From SCGC-AAA076-P13 sp964276145 (GTDB lineage: Bacteria > Pseudomonadota > Gammaproteobacteria > Magnimaribacterales > D2472), in the NCBI GenBank assembly GCA_964276145.1, contig CAXYDN010000007.1, positions 186,001-250,000 of the forward strand: a stretch of DNA of 64,000 nucleotides, given 5' to 3'. Shown piece after piece: positions 52,415-61,299 of this stretch. The notes under the pieces are model-generated. The model searched no databases. It was not told where the DNA came from and saw nothing but the letters and a program-made list of their open reading frames with translations. The position numbers and the translations under genes are program-made. The number at the start of each line of letters is the position of its first letter. The stretch's first letter is position 1.

Positions 52415-53146
52415 TTAAACATAGTTTTTTATCCACGATTTATTTCTTTCTCTTTTAAGTATCTGTAATTTAGAAGAAAGTATTACTAAACATGTAACTA
52501 TTCCAGTGAAACCAATTATTGAGCCTAATAGTGGATATAACATAACCAAATCAATAGCAGGCTTGTCTGAAATAGTTAATGATGCTGGTTGATGAAGTGT
52601 ACTCCACCATTCAACAGACATTTTAATGATTGGTATATTCACTGATCCAACAAGAACTAATATTGAAAGAAACTTGTCTGCTTTTTCATGATTAGAAAAC
52701 GAATCATGCAAAGAAATTAATCCAAGATACATGATAAATAATATTAATGTAGAAACAATTCTAGCATCCCAGACCCACCAAGTTCCCCATGTTGGTATGC
52801 CCCATATAGAACCTGAAATTAATGCTATAAATGTTGTAATTGCACCTATTGGAGCTATAGACCTAACAAGATATACAGAAAGTTTAACCTTCCATATAAG
52901 AAAAATAGCACTAGCTATTGCCATGGCCATATATAAAGATTGGGATATAAAAGATGCTGGGACATGAAGATATATAATTCTATAAGAATTACCCTGAACA
53001 AAATCCTCTGGTGTTAAAAATAATCCCCAAAAAATAGAAACTAAATATAAGACTATAGAAATATAAAAAATATAAGGATATGCCCTATGAACCTGATGCA
53101 TATAGGTTTTTGGCGATGCGAATTGATGTATAAACTTTTTTATCAC
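52415..53146 (-). CDS. ccmC: Heme exporter/transfer protein CcmC
   Basis: Six-helix membrane protein attaching heme to CcmE. 243 residues, GTG start at 53144-53146. The tryptophan-rich W-G-T-W-W-V-W-D-A-R-I-V-S motif is the WWD domain; conserved histidines in Y-L-H-V-P-A-S and W-W-S-T-L-H-Q-P. It lies between ccmB (25-bp gap) and ccmD. Confidence 0.97.
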   Translation of the reverse strand: MIKKFIHQFASPKTYMHQVHRAYPYIFYISIVLYLVSIFWGLFLTPEDFVQGNSYRIIYLHVPASFISQSLYMAMAIASAIFLIWKVKLSVYLVRSIAPIGAITTFIALISGSIWGIPTWGTWWVWDARIVSTLILFIMYLGLISLHDSFSNHEKADKFLSILVLVGSVNIPIIKMSVEWWSTLHQPASLTISDKPAIDLVMLYPLLGSIIGFTGIVTCLVILSSKLQILKRERNKSWIKNYV

Positions 53147-53171
53147 AATAAGATATTCTCTATGACCAAAA

Positions 53172-53819
53172 TTATTCTAAGTGAGCTCTCATAATATAAG
53201 AAATAATTAATGGAATTAGAAATATTATAATCGATAAGACACCCAAAAGCAGAGCTACAAACCCCAAATAATTTAAATTAAGATTTATAGAAATAACAAC
53301 CTTTCCCAGTACAATTAGTAATGGAAGTAATAATGGCAAAGTTACCAAAGTACCAAGAACTGATCCTTTTGTTAGGCTTAAAGCATTACCAAAACTGAAT
53401 ACGTTAATAAATATATAAGAAGTGATTAGCAAGATTGGAAATATGTGGGCGGCAAGATAGGTTGAACTTGTTATACCCATGCAAAATACAGATCCAAGTA
53501 AAGATATTGGAAGTCCTATTAAAAGCCAATATATAAAAATCTTAACACCAATAACATAAGACAAATTAATATTAGAAATTGCAAACTGTTCTAATGATCC
53601 ATCGTTGTAATCTTCTAAGAAAATATCTTCGGTTGCGAGCATCATTACAAGAAGCATTGCGATCCACAAAACTGAGAAAAATGATTGTCCTAAATCTTTG
53701 TTTGAAACTTCAAGAGTCAAAGGGAAAGCAACCAATATTAAAATAAAAACTAAAATTGGCCCAAGCCATCCTCTAGACTTGCTTCTTAGTTTGAGTAATT
53801 CAAATTTAATTACATTCAT
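53172..53819 (-). CDS. ccmB: Heme exporter permease CcmB
   Basis: 215 residues, six membrane helices; partner of the CcmA ATPase in releasing holo-CcmE. F-F-S-V-L-W-I-A-M-L-L, L-E-D-Y-N-D-G-S-L-E-Q-F and P-I-S-L-L-G match the family. It starts 3 bp after ccmA. Confidence 0.95.
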   Translation of the reverse strand: MNVIKFELLKLRSKSRGWLGPILVFILILVAFPLTLEVSNKDLGQSFFSVLWIAMLLVMMLATEDIFLEDYNDGSLEQFAISNINLSYVIGVKIFIYWLLIGLPISLLGSVFCMGITSSTYLAAHIFPILLITSYIFINVFSFGNALSLTKGSVLGTLVTLPLLLPLLIVLGKVVISINLNLNYLGFVALLLGVLSIIIFLIPLIISYIMRAHLE

Positions 53820-53821
53820 AT

Positions 53822-54394
53822 CTATTTATTTAAATTTAATATTTCTGAATTTATATCTAATGATATATGGGAAGAAAATAAAATAGATTTACCCAGCGTT
53901 AATTCATTATTAAGAAAGGTGCATAAATACTCTTGGGATTGGTGGTCTAAGCCCACACATGGTTCATCTAATATAAGTAAGTCTGAGTCATTTAAAAATA
54001 CTCTTAGAAGAGCAATTTTCTTCTGCTGACCAAAAGAGAGATTTGATAGATTAATATCAAGACTTCTATCAAGTCCAAATTGAGTTAGATGTTTTGTGAG
54101 ATCAGGATGGCCCATTACATCAAGTAGGTATAGGTTTTTTTCAACTGTAAGATACTGTTTTAGGGCGTTTTTATGGCCTAGAAAACATAAACTTTTATCT
54201 AGTTTTAACTCCAAATCTCCCTTCACTTGTCTTGTTAAGCCAGAAATAATTTTTAAAAGTGTTGTCTTGCCAGAACCATTATCACCCTGAATATGAATAG
54301 CTCTGCTTGGAAAAAGCTCAAAGGAAATATTTTGAAATAATCTCTTTTCATTAATTTTATAACTTAAATTTTTTGCTTTAACTTTTGGATACAT
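53822..54394 (-). CDS. ccmA: Cytochrome c biogenesis ATPase CcmA
   Basis: 190-residue ABC ATPase (E. coli 207). Walker A G-D-N-G-S-G-K-T-T, signature L-S-F-G-Q-Q-K-K-I-A-L, Walker B L-L-I-L-D-E-P-C-V-G-L-D. It powers the CcmABCD complex. First of nine contiguous ccm genes, about 6.1 kb together, transcribed right to left; the preceding glycosyltransferase-like gene is 2 bp upstream. Confidence 0.96.
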   Translation of the reverse strand: MYPKVKAKNLSYKINEKRLFQNISFELFPSRAIHIQGDNGSGKTTLLKIISGLTRQVKGDLELKLDKSLCFLGHKNALKQYLTVEKNLYLLDVMGHPDLTKHLTQFGLDRSLDINLSNLSFGQQKKIALLRVFLNDSDLLILDEPCVGLDHQSQEYLCTFLNNELTLGKSILFSSHISLDINSEILNLNK

Positions 54395-54396
54395 TT

Positions 54397-54912
54397 TTAT
54401 AAATCTAATGTAAGATTTTTTGTTCTTATTATAAGTGGCGAAAGAGGTTTTTGTGGGTCAATTCTAGAATAAAGTCTTTTTGATATTTCTGAAAATGGAG
54501 ACCCTCCAAAAGAGCCAATGCCTCCAATTGAAAAATATAAGCTTTTAGAAAAGTAAATTCCTTGCTCTAAATCAGGAATACTTCTAACTAAGGTATTAAT
54601 CTTTTTTACGTTTTGAAAGAAATTTTTTCTATTAGTGTTGAACTCAAACCACCCCCAGGAAGAAAAACCTATTAAAGCAATTTTTTTTAATGCTTCCTTA
54701 GCATCAGTGTTTGGAAAAGATGACGGAGGAAGTAATACAATTAATTCACCCTTAGAGAGTGTTATTAAATTATCAAGTTTTTTTTGAATATCTTTCTTTA
54801 AATCAAAGTTTAAGTGAATATACTCTTCATATTTATTATCTAATGGAAGCTTTGTGCCTCTTAGTCTAGCTTTTGAGCCAAGAACTATAAAAGTAACTAA
54901 TTCTTGGCTCAA
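54397..54912 (-). CDS. TIGR04283-like glycosyltransferase, divergent or partial
   Basis: 171 residues. The block W-G-W-F-E-F-N, then L-V-R-S-I-P-D-L-E-Q-G-I-Y-F-S-K-S-L-Y-F-S-I-G-G, and F-S-E-I-S-K-R-L resembles the C-terminal half of GT2 enzymes of the TIGR04283 group (usual form G-D-Q-G-I-F plus E-D-I-E). The usual N-terminal nucleotide-sugar D-x-D part is weak or absent, so it is short of the ~220-residue family and may have no catalysis. It sits between metY and ccmA with tiny gaps. Confidence 0.6.
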   Translation of the reverse strand: MSQELVTFIVLGSKARLRGTKLPLDNKYEEYIHLNFDLKKDIQKKLDNLITLSKGELIVLLPPSSFPNTDAKEALKKIALIGFSSWGWFEFNTNRKNFFQNVKKINTLVRSIPDLEQGIYFSKSLYFSIGGIGSFGGSPFSEISKRLYSRIDPQKPLSPLIIRTKNLTLDL

Positions 54913-54919
54913 AATTATT

Positions 54920-56212
54920 TTATATCTTTGCTAAAGCTTGCTCAAAGTCAGCAATTATATCGTCAGCATGCTCCAATCCAATGGAAAGTCTTACATATCC
55001 AGGAGTAATACCTGCAGCTAATAATTCTTCTTCATTAAGTTGGCTGTGGGTTGTGCTTCCTGGGTGAATAGCTAAACTCCTTGAATCACCAATATTGGCA
55101 ACGTGATAAACCATCTCTAATGCATTAATAAATTTCTTGCCAGCCTCGATACCACCTTTTACCTCGAAGCCCATAAGCCCACCATTTCCTTTGGTAAGGT
55201 ATTTATCAGCTCTTTCTTTAGCATAGCCATCCATATGAGACGGATAGCTTACTCTTTCAACAGAATCATGACTTGAAAGATACTTTGCAACTTTTTCAGC
55301 ATTACTTGAATGTTCTCTCATTCTAAGAGCTAATGTCTCAAGCCCCTGAATGAACATAAAAGCATTAAATGGGCTCATTGCAGCACCCATATCTCTTAAG
55401 ATTGTTGTTCTTGCTTTAAGTATATATGCGATTGGGCCTAAAGGCTTAACTGCTTCAGTCCAAATGGCTCCACCGTATGATGGATCAGGAGTATTCAATG
55501 CAGGCTGTCTTTCTGGAAAAGCTTCCCAATCAAAATTACCGCTGTCGACAATAATTCCTCCAATTGACGTTCCATGTCCACCTATAAATTTAGTTGTTGA
55601 ATGAATTATCACTGCTGCGCCATGATCAAATGGCTTACAAATAACCGGTGCTGCAGTATTATCTACAATTAATGGAATTCCAAGAGGCCTTCCTATTTCT
55701 GCTACCTCAGAGATCGGAAATACTTCAAAGCTTGGGTTGGGAAGAACCTCACCATAATAGGCTCTAGTCTTATCATCTGTTGCATTCGCAAAATTTTGAG
55801 GATCTGCTGGATCAACAAATCTTACCTCAATTCCCATATCTGAAAAAACATTTTTAAATTGATTGTAAGTTCCGCCATAGAGATGCGCTGAAGCAACAAT
55901 ATTATCTCCATTCTTGGCTAAATTTTGAATTGCATAAGCCGAAGCGGCTTGACCTGATGCAACAGCTAATGCTCCCACACCACCTTCCAAAGCAGCAATT
56001 CTGTCCTCTAAGACAGCACATGTTGGGTTCATTATTCTTGAATAGATATTACCAAGTTCTGATAAAGCAAATAAATTTGCTGCATGTTCTGTATCGTCAA
56101 ATTGGAAGCTGGTAGTTTGATGAATGGGTACCGCTACTGAATTAGTATTTTCATCTTTTCTCCATCCTGCATGAAGACCTATAGTTTCTGGGTTTGTGTA
56201 TGTTTTGCTCAT
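54920..56212 (-). CDS. metY: O-acetylhomoserine sulfhydrylase (MetY)
   Basis: PLP enzyme that converts O-acetylhomoserine (or O-succinyl analogues) and sulfide to homocysteine, bypassing cystathionine. 430 residues, the length of the MetY group rather than the ~390-residue MetB/MetZ. H-A-G-W near the start, A-S-G-Q-A-A, V-D-N-T-A-A-P, and the PLP lysine in I-I-H-S-T-T-K-F-I-G-G-H-G-T. The end has S-L-A-I-H-P-G-S-T-T-H-S-Q-L. A SAM riboswitch in its leader gives methionine-cycle control. Confidence 0.96.
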   Translation of the reverse strand: MSKTYTNPETIGLHAGWRKDENTNSVAVPIHQTTSFQFDDTEHAANLFALSELGNIYSRIMNPTCAVLEDRIAALEGGVGALAVASGQAASAYAIQNLAKNGDNIVASAHLYGGTYNQFKNVFSDMGIEVRFVDPADPQNFANATDDKTRAYYGEVLPNPSFEVFPISEVAEIGRPLGIPLIVDNTAAPVICKPFDHGAAVIIHSTTKFIGGHGTSIGGIIVDSGNFDWEAFPERQPALNTPDPSYGGAIWTEAVKPLGPIAYILKARTTILRDMGAAMSPFNAFMFIQGLETLALRMREHSSNAEKVAKYLSSHDSVERVSYPSHMDGYAKERADKYLTKGNGGLMGFEVKGGIEAGKKFINALEMVYHVANIGDSRSLAIHPGSTTHSQLNEEELLAAGITPGYVRLSIGLEHADDIIADFEQALAKI

Positions 56213-56257
56213 AATGTTTCCTGTGGTTATTTAAAACATCAACTGAGAGAAAATAAT

Positions 56258-56318
56258 TACAAGTTCTCTTTAGCCTATTTTTTAGCGCCGGCAAGCTGAT
56301 ATCAAATGGCGCAGATTT
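56258..56318 (-). promoter_or_regulatory. SAM-II/SAM-V-type riboswitch before metY
   Basis: On the minus strand, stem GCGCC/GGCGC (56307-56313 with 56284-56289) encloses ATTTGATATCAGCTTGCC, followed by TAAAAAATAGGCTAAAGAG. This reproduces the SAM-II layout: G/C stem, AUUU in the loop, downstream U-A-A-A, and the conserved GCUAAA; loop GCC can pair with GGC before UAAAG as the pseudoknot. The ATG is about 46 bases downstream with AGGAAA as ribosome site. Family choice between II and V is not certain. Confidence 0.75.
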
Positions 56319-56418
56319 ATTATATTTTATATCTGTCAATAACAACAGGCCAAGTCAGTATTTACTGGCATGTTTAGTTTAAATAACTATAATTATACAA
56401 AAACAATAACGAATAATT

Positions 56419-56817
56419 ATGGCAAAAAAATATAACAATTTCAGAGTCGGTGGATCACCGAGTAATGTCAATGAAGATTATGCTGTATGGACTAATGATC
56501 TACTTGAGAGAGTGATAGCAAGTAAAACAGTTATACAACCCGGTAAGTCTACACAAGGTCATAAACTGATAGATTCAGATGTTGTTTATGTAGTAACGAA
56601 TGGCAGAGGCTCTATGGAAGTTGTAGAGTATATGAACTCAGATGAGGGACATGGATCAGACCCATCCTATGGCGTAGAACATAAAGACTCTTATGATTTA
56701 ACTGCTGGTGATGTTGTTTTGGTGCAATCTGGGGATTACTGTAAGGTTATAAATCTATCTGAGCATGATCAACTTACATATCTTAGAATATTCGACAGAG
56801 GTGGTTGGAGAAAATAA
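56419..56817 (+). CDS. Small cupin-fold protein
   Basis: 132 residues, no signal peptide. S-T-Q-G-H-K-L-I-D-S-D-V-V-Y-V-V-T-N-G-R-G-S-M-E-V is a degenerate cupin motif 1, and L-T-A-G-D-V-V-L-V-Q-S-G-D-Y-C-K-V-I-N a motif 2. Only one His of the normal metal set is clear, so it may not bind a metal. Enzymatic role unknown. Divergent from metY across about 200 bp, whose metY half is the riboswitch leader. Confidence 0.7.
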   Translation: MAKKYNNFRVGGSPSNVNEDYAVWTNDLLERVIASKTVIQPGKSTQGHKLIDSDVVYVVTNGRGSMEVVEYMNSDEGHGSDPSYGVEHKDSYDLTAGDVVLVQSGDYCKVINLSEHDQLTYLRIFDRGGWRK

Positions 56818-56835
56818 TATCTCTAAGCTGCGCTA

Positions 56836-57834
56836 TTAATTAATGTTAACCTCAGCAACCATGGGGAAGTGATCAGAAATACCTTGTTTTTTTTCTGAAT
56901 CAAACCAAAAAGGTTTTTCAGTATCCCTGTATGTATTAAATTCTGTTTTAAAAACATTAATAGTCTTATTATCAAAACCAATACCCCTTTCTTTTGAGAC
57001 CATTATGGTATCAAGAAAATCCCATGAATTTCCCCTACCATAATAGTATGTGCCTTTACATGAATCACATCCCTCTCTATGTGCCACATACCAAAAATCT
57101 TCTTGTCCCTTGTAAATATTAAATTTATTATCGTCTTTGTTTGTTAAATTAAAATCTCCTAATGCTATTGAGGGTTTATCATGGCTTCTTATAAGATCCT
57201 TTAATTTATCAAAAGATTCTATTCTCATTTGAGCAGGATGAAAGTTAGATGGAAAGTGAACATTGTAAAATTTGATTACTTTATTATTAATCTCAATATC
57301 CACTTCAAAAATTGGCCTCGTATCAATGGTCTCAAATTTTGATGAAAAATTTACATAGTGAAGCATTGGATTTTTTATCGTATATTTCGAAATGAATGCG
57401 GTATCAATACCCCTTTTATCATTGCTCTCAAGTAATTTGAAATCTGAATATCCATAAGGTTTTAATAGCTGAAATAATTGACCTAGTATGTTTATATTTT
57501 CGATTTCTTGAAGACCAACAACATCCGCACCATTATTTCCATATGAAATAATCACCTCTACAAGATTATTTAACTTTGCATTCTTAGTTTCTTCATTCCA
57601 ATCTTGAAAAAAACACTCCATTCTCCATCTTTTAACACTTATATTGTTGCACTCATTTTTATGAAGTTTTGATTGCTTTAATTCAATGGGTAAAAAAGCT
57701 TTGTCATCTTTTTTAGGATCGTCAACCGTGTCAAATAAATTTTGTGCATTAATAGACATAACACTGATACTTTCAGCATTTAAAGAAGGAATTAATAAGC
57801 AAAAAATAGAGATAATTCTTATTGTATTCAACAT
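56836..57834 (-). CDS. Secreted endonuclease/exonuclease/phosphatase-family protein
   Basis: 332 residues, signal peptide ending near L-N-A. EEP-fold motifs: S-I-N-A-Q-N-L-F-D, V-V-G-L-Q-E-I-E-N (metal-binding Glu), N-V-H-F-P-S, L-G-D-F-N (catalytic Asp/Asn) and S-D-H-F-P-M-V (final His). Two cysteine pairs (C-N-N near 62, C-D-S-C near 245) suggest disulfides in the periplasm. Likely a secreted nuclease or phosphodiesterase for phosphate scavenging. It shares one base with the thioesterase gene. Confidence 0.87.
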   Translation of the reverse strand: MLNTIRIISIFCLLIPSLNAESISVMSINAQNLFDTVDDPKKDDKAFLPIELKQSKLHKNECNNISVKRWRMECFFQDWNEETKNAKLNNLVEVIISYGNNGADVVGLQEIENINILGQLFQLLKPYGYSDFKLLESNDKRGIDTAFISKYTIKNPMLHYVNFSSKFETIDTRPIFEVDIEINNKVIKFYNVHFPSNFHPAQMRIESFDKLKDLIRSHDKPSIALGDFNLTNKDDNKFNIYKGQEDFWYVAHREGCDSCKGTYYYGRGNSWDFLDTIMVSKERGIGFDNKTINVFKTEFNTYRDTEKPFWFDSEKKQGISDHFPMVAEVNIN

Positions 57835-58307
57835 TAAAGATTCTTAATTTTAAGCTTTATTTCAAAAGGAAGTTCTTGGTTAAGAGCATTATTCTTTTTA
57901 TATTCTAAAATATGATTTAATTTAGTATTACTAAACTCAGTAACTTTTCTAGCATTTAAATCCATATGAGCCAAAACTGTTTCGAAGACTGCTGAAAGTT
58001 CATTATCTTTATTTTGCAGTATTCCAACAAAATGCAAAAGCTTTTTGTTAACGTTAGCTAGGTAAAACGAAGGGAAAACTTCATCATCTAATTTAAATTC
58101 TTTAAGGTATCTTATGCTGTCCTCAAGAGTAAACGTTGAAAAACCACTTGCCAAATAATCATCATCAAAACCTAGCTTCTCACAGTACATTTCACTGTAA
58201 ACACTATCAAAAAGTTGGTAGTAGTAATTTACATTCATATGTCCATTATGATCACACATGTCTTGTGAAACTATTATAGTTTCTGATGAATATGGAAGAT
58301 TTTGCAT
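57834..58307 (-). CDS. Hotdog-fold thioesterase (4HBT family)
   Basis: 157 residues. S-Q-D-M-C-D-H-N-G-H-M-N-V-N-Y-Y is the YbgC-like active-site segment with the catalytic Asp/His region; A-H-M-D-L follows. Hydrolyses an acyl-CoA of unknown chain, cytoplasmic. It probably shares an operon with the secreted nuclease gene. The promoter would lie in the short gap after the terminator at 58331-58350. Confidence 0.85.
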   Translation of the reverse strand: MQNLPYSSETIIVSQDMCDHNGHMNVNYYYQLFDSVYSEMYCEKLGFDDDYLASGFSTFTLEDSIRYLKEFKLDDEVFPSFYLANVNKKLLHFVGILQNKDNELSAVFETVLAHMDLNARKVTEFSNTKLNHILEYKKNNALNQELPFEIKLKIKNL

Positions 58308-58320
58308 GTACTAATTATGA

Positions 58321-58350
58321 AGTAAAAAAAAAGCCCAGTAAACTGGGCTT
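58321..58350 (-). terminator. Rho-independent terminator of the TonB receptor gene
   Basis: AAGCCCAGT and ACTGGGCTT (58331-58350) form a nine-pair hairpin. Read on the minus strand, it is followed by ten T residues (58321-58330 region) just after the stop of the receptor at 58370. It may also insulate the thioesterase gene. Confidence 0.93.
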
Positions 58351-58369
58351 TTGATATTAGGTATAAGGT

Positions 58370-61196
58370 TTAAAACTTTGTACCAAACTGAACACCGACA
58401 GTTCTTGGTTCAGTGATGCTACCGTATAAGTTACCACCTTGGAAGTTACTACCAGCTCTTAGATAAAAAATATCTCTAGAGTTATCAACGTTCTTCACAA
58501 AGAAGTTTACATACCATTCATCAGCATTTGGTTTGTAGCTAACAAGAAGGTCTGTGTTTGCACGTCCAGAAATGTTTGATCTTTTAGTATTCCAAATATC
58601 AGCATACATTTGACCTACATATTTCTTTGATAATCTTACATCTATAGTGCTGTTAGGTAGATTTATTGTCTGTGTTAGAGCAAGTGAATAAGAGGTATTA
58701 GCCTGTGCTGGAACTCTTCCACCTGATACGTCTTGAGCAACACCATCGTTAGTACAAGGTATTCCACTTAACGGCGCTGCAAAAGCTAAACACACAAAAC
58801 CTGCTGATTTAAATACCGTCGTGCCATTATCCATAACAGCAGCTGTAATAGCTCCTGTGGTATCACCAACTGGACCTAAGTAAGCAGCTACAGAACTTGC
58901 ATTCGCTACGTTTAATGGATCTATAAGATCATCAGATGAGTCTAATATTTCACTATCTGATAATAACCAGTTTAAATCCAATCTAGTTGTTTCAGATAGG
59001 AAAGCAACCATGTTGCCCTCGAAGCCCATAATCTCAGCATCAACATTCCAGTTAATCGCTGAAGTATCCTTAATTGCTCCAACCTGCATACCATTTCTAG
59101 TATCTAGATAAAGGTTCATATTAAGAAGAATAGCTCCGTTAGCGAGAATAGATCTAAAACCTAAATCTAAAGTTTCTGATTCTTCATTACCAAATTTAAA
59201 TGGAACAGAAGCACTTGCAAGACCTGGGTTAAACCCACCTGGCTTAGCAGCTGTAGCAAAACTTAAATACATCATGATGTCATCGCTTAAATCATGTTGT
59301 AAAGCAATCTTATATGCTAGGAAATCATCTGACTGGATACCATATCTTGCACCAGTATTATTATCTCTTTCATAGGTTCCTGTTGAGGGACCTGTTCCAG
59401 TTAACCATGAAGTTGTAGGAGTACCACAATTGAGATGCTGTTAAACAAGCTATAGCATTGTTAGCAACGGTCTGATCATCGTATCTAAGACCAAGGGTTA
59501 ACTTAGTTACTTCAGAGAGATCAAAGTAAAACTCACCAAAGAGTGACTTAGTCTTCGTTCTAACGTTTGAGTCTTGAAGAACTCCAGATATTTCTACAGG
59601 AGTATTGTATTGAAGCATTCCATCTCCACCTATGCCCATCGCAGCACAAACGTCACCCATTACACCTGGTGCAAGTGGAACAGTCCATGACCCTACTATT
59701 GGACACATAGCAGCAGGAGAAAAGTTTTGTAAAGCAGCACCAGCAAGAGCTTGGTTGAATGCTATACCACCATAAGCTGACATATCAGGCAGTCCTAATG
59801 ATTGGAATATAAGATTGTAAGGGTGATTTCCAAAATCACTTAAGAAACCCCCACCAGCTGTTTGAACGGTGTAATTATTATCATTTCGTCCATCATATGT
59901 ATAGGCACCAAGAGTAAAATTAAATGGGCCGTCAAAGTCTGAAATAACATTCAATTCAAACTGTTGGTCATTTGAGTAAACGTCTGAGAAATCATAAGTT
60001 CTGTCAGTGTCAACAAACTCACTAAAATGCAAGAATTCTAATGTTGCTGAAACATCAGGTATTGCTGGATTCAGTAATTTTGCTAAACCAGGAAATGTTT
60101 TTGTTGCAACAGTTCCATCATTGTCATTCATTTGATGGAATTCTCTTGTATCGTATGAGTACTTAGCAATAAAAGTATAATTATCAAATTCTTTTACAAA
60201 CTCAAGAGTTGAAAAAGATGTATCTGATTCATGCGTTGGATCTCTATTGAGATAGGTTTCTCTGAACGGGTTATCACTTACTTTTGCATTAGCATAAGTA
60301 TTTGAAATTACACCCAATTCAAGGTGAGAAAGTAAATTTAATATTCCAGTGTAATGCCCTCTAGTATCTGCTATCTGATTTGCAGCGCCTCTTTCAAAAG
60401 GATCACAACCATAAAAAGCATCTTGATTACAGAATGATAACTGTTCTTGCGGTCTATTATCATCAGCTGTTTGATGTTGTGAAGTAAACTTTAACATCAT
60501 AGTATCGCCAATTTCCCAATCTACGGATAGTCTAAATCCTAGCTCATCTCTATCATCGTACCTAGTATTAAGTTCTAGATTTTTCATGTAACCATCACGA
60601 TAATTTGAAACTAAAGCCAATCTTGTATTAACGCTATCACCAAGAGGTAAATTTACTACTGCATTGATTCTTTGTTGATTGTAATTACCTAAAGTGACAT
60701 CAACTGAACCACCAACTTCGTTAGTTGGTCTTGCAGTAACAAAGTTAATAACACCTGTTGTAGCGTTACGACCATTTAAAGTACCTTGAGGTCCTTTTAG
60801 TACCTCAATTCGTTCAAGGTCAAACATACCAATATCATTAAAAACACTATCATTAACACTGTGTCCATTTGACGCTGTAACTACTGATGAAACATTGGCT
60901 GCACCAACACCAAAAGAACCTATTCCTCTGATTGTATAAGCAGAACCAGAACCAACTGATTTACCTACACCCAACCCAGGTACTTGTTCAGCTATGTCAC
61001 CCATATCATAGATAAGCTGGTCGGCTATATCTTCTTGGGTAAAAGCTTGGACTGATATTGCAACGTCTTGAAGAGACTCTTCTTTTTTAGTTGCAGTAAC
61101 TACAACTTCTTCAATTTCTTGAGCTGTTATAGCAAATGAGAAAAATACTATATTAAATAGTAATGTGTTTTTTAATAATAAACTGAATTTTGACAT
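58370..61196 (-). pseudogene. TonB-dependent receptor, broken by a frameshift
   Basis: Two consecutive reading frames make one receptor: 59370-61196 holds the signal peptide, TonB box E-E-V-V-V-T-A, plug (I-R-G-I-G-S-F-G, V-L-K-G-P-Q-G-T) and half the barrel; 58370 to about 59440 in another frame holds the rest, ending in V-G-V-Q-F-G-T-K-F. The shift falls near 59426-59440, next to A-C-L-T-A-S, where the upstream frame soon stops (59370). The downstream frame stays open through the junction and is receptor-like. About 940 residues if repaired. Possibly a recent loss, an error or a shift during translation. Confidence 0.85.
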
Positions 61197-61299
61197 AAAT
61201 GTCCCCTATATATTCGATTAATAAGTGTAGATTAGGCTAGTTATAGCTATATTGCATATAAATTGCATATAAATTTTATATATAAAAATATATGGTATA

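Noticed and set aside
56354..56372. CAGTA-TT-TACTG hairpin between metY and the cupin gene
   Set aside because: Short stem with a two-base loop; no link to either gene visible.
59370..59440. Programmed frameshift in the TonB receptor
   Set aside because: No slippery heptamer or strong downstream stem is visible; treated as a disrupted gene.
61238..61290. Two ATTGCATATAAA copies before the frameshifted receptor
   Set aside because: Low-complexity AT-rich DNA; could be promoter but no specific site stands out.
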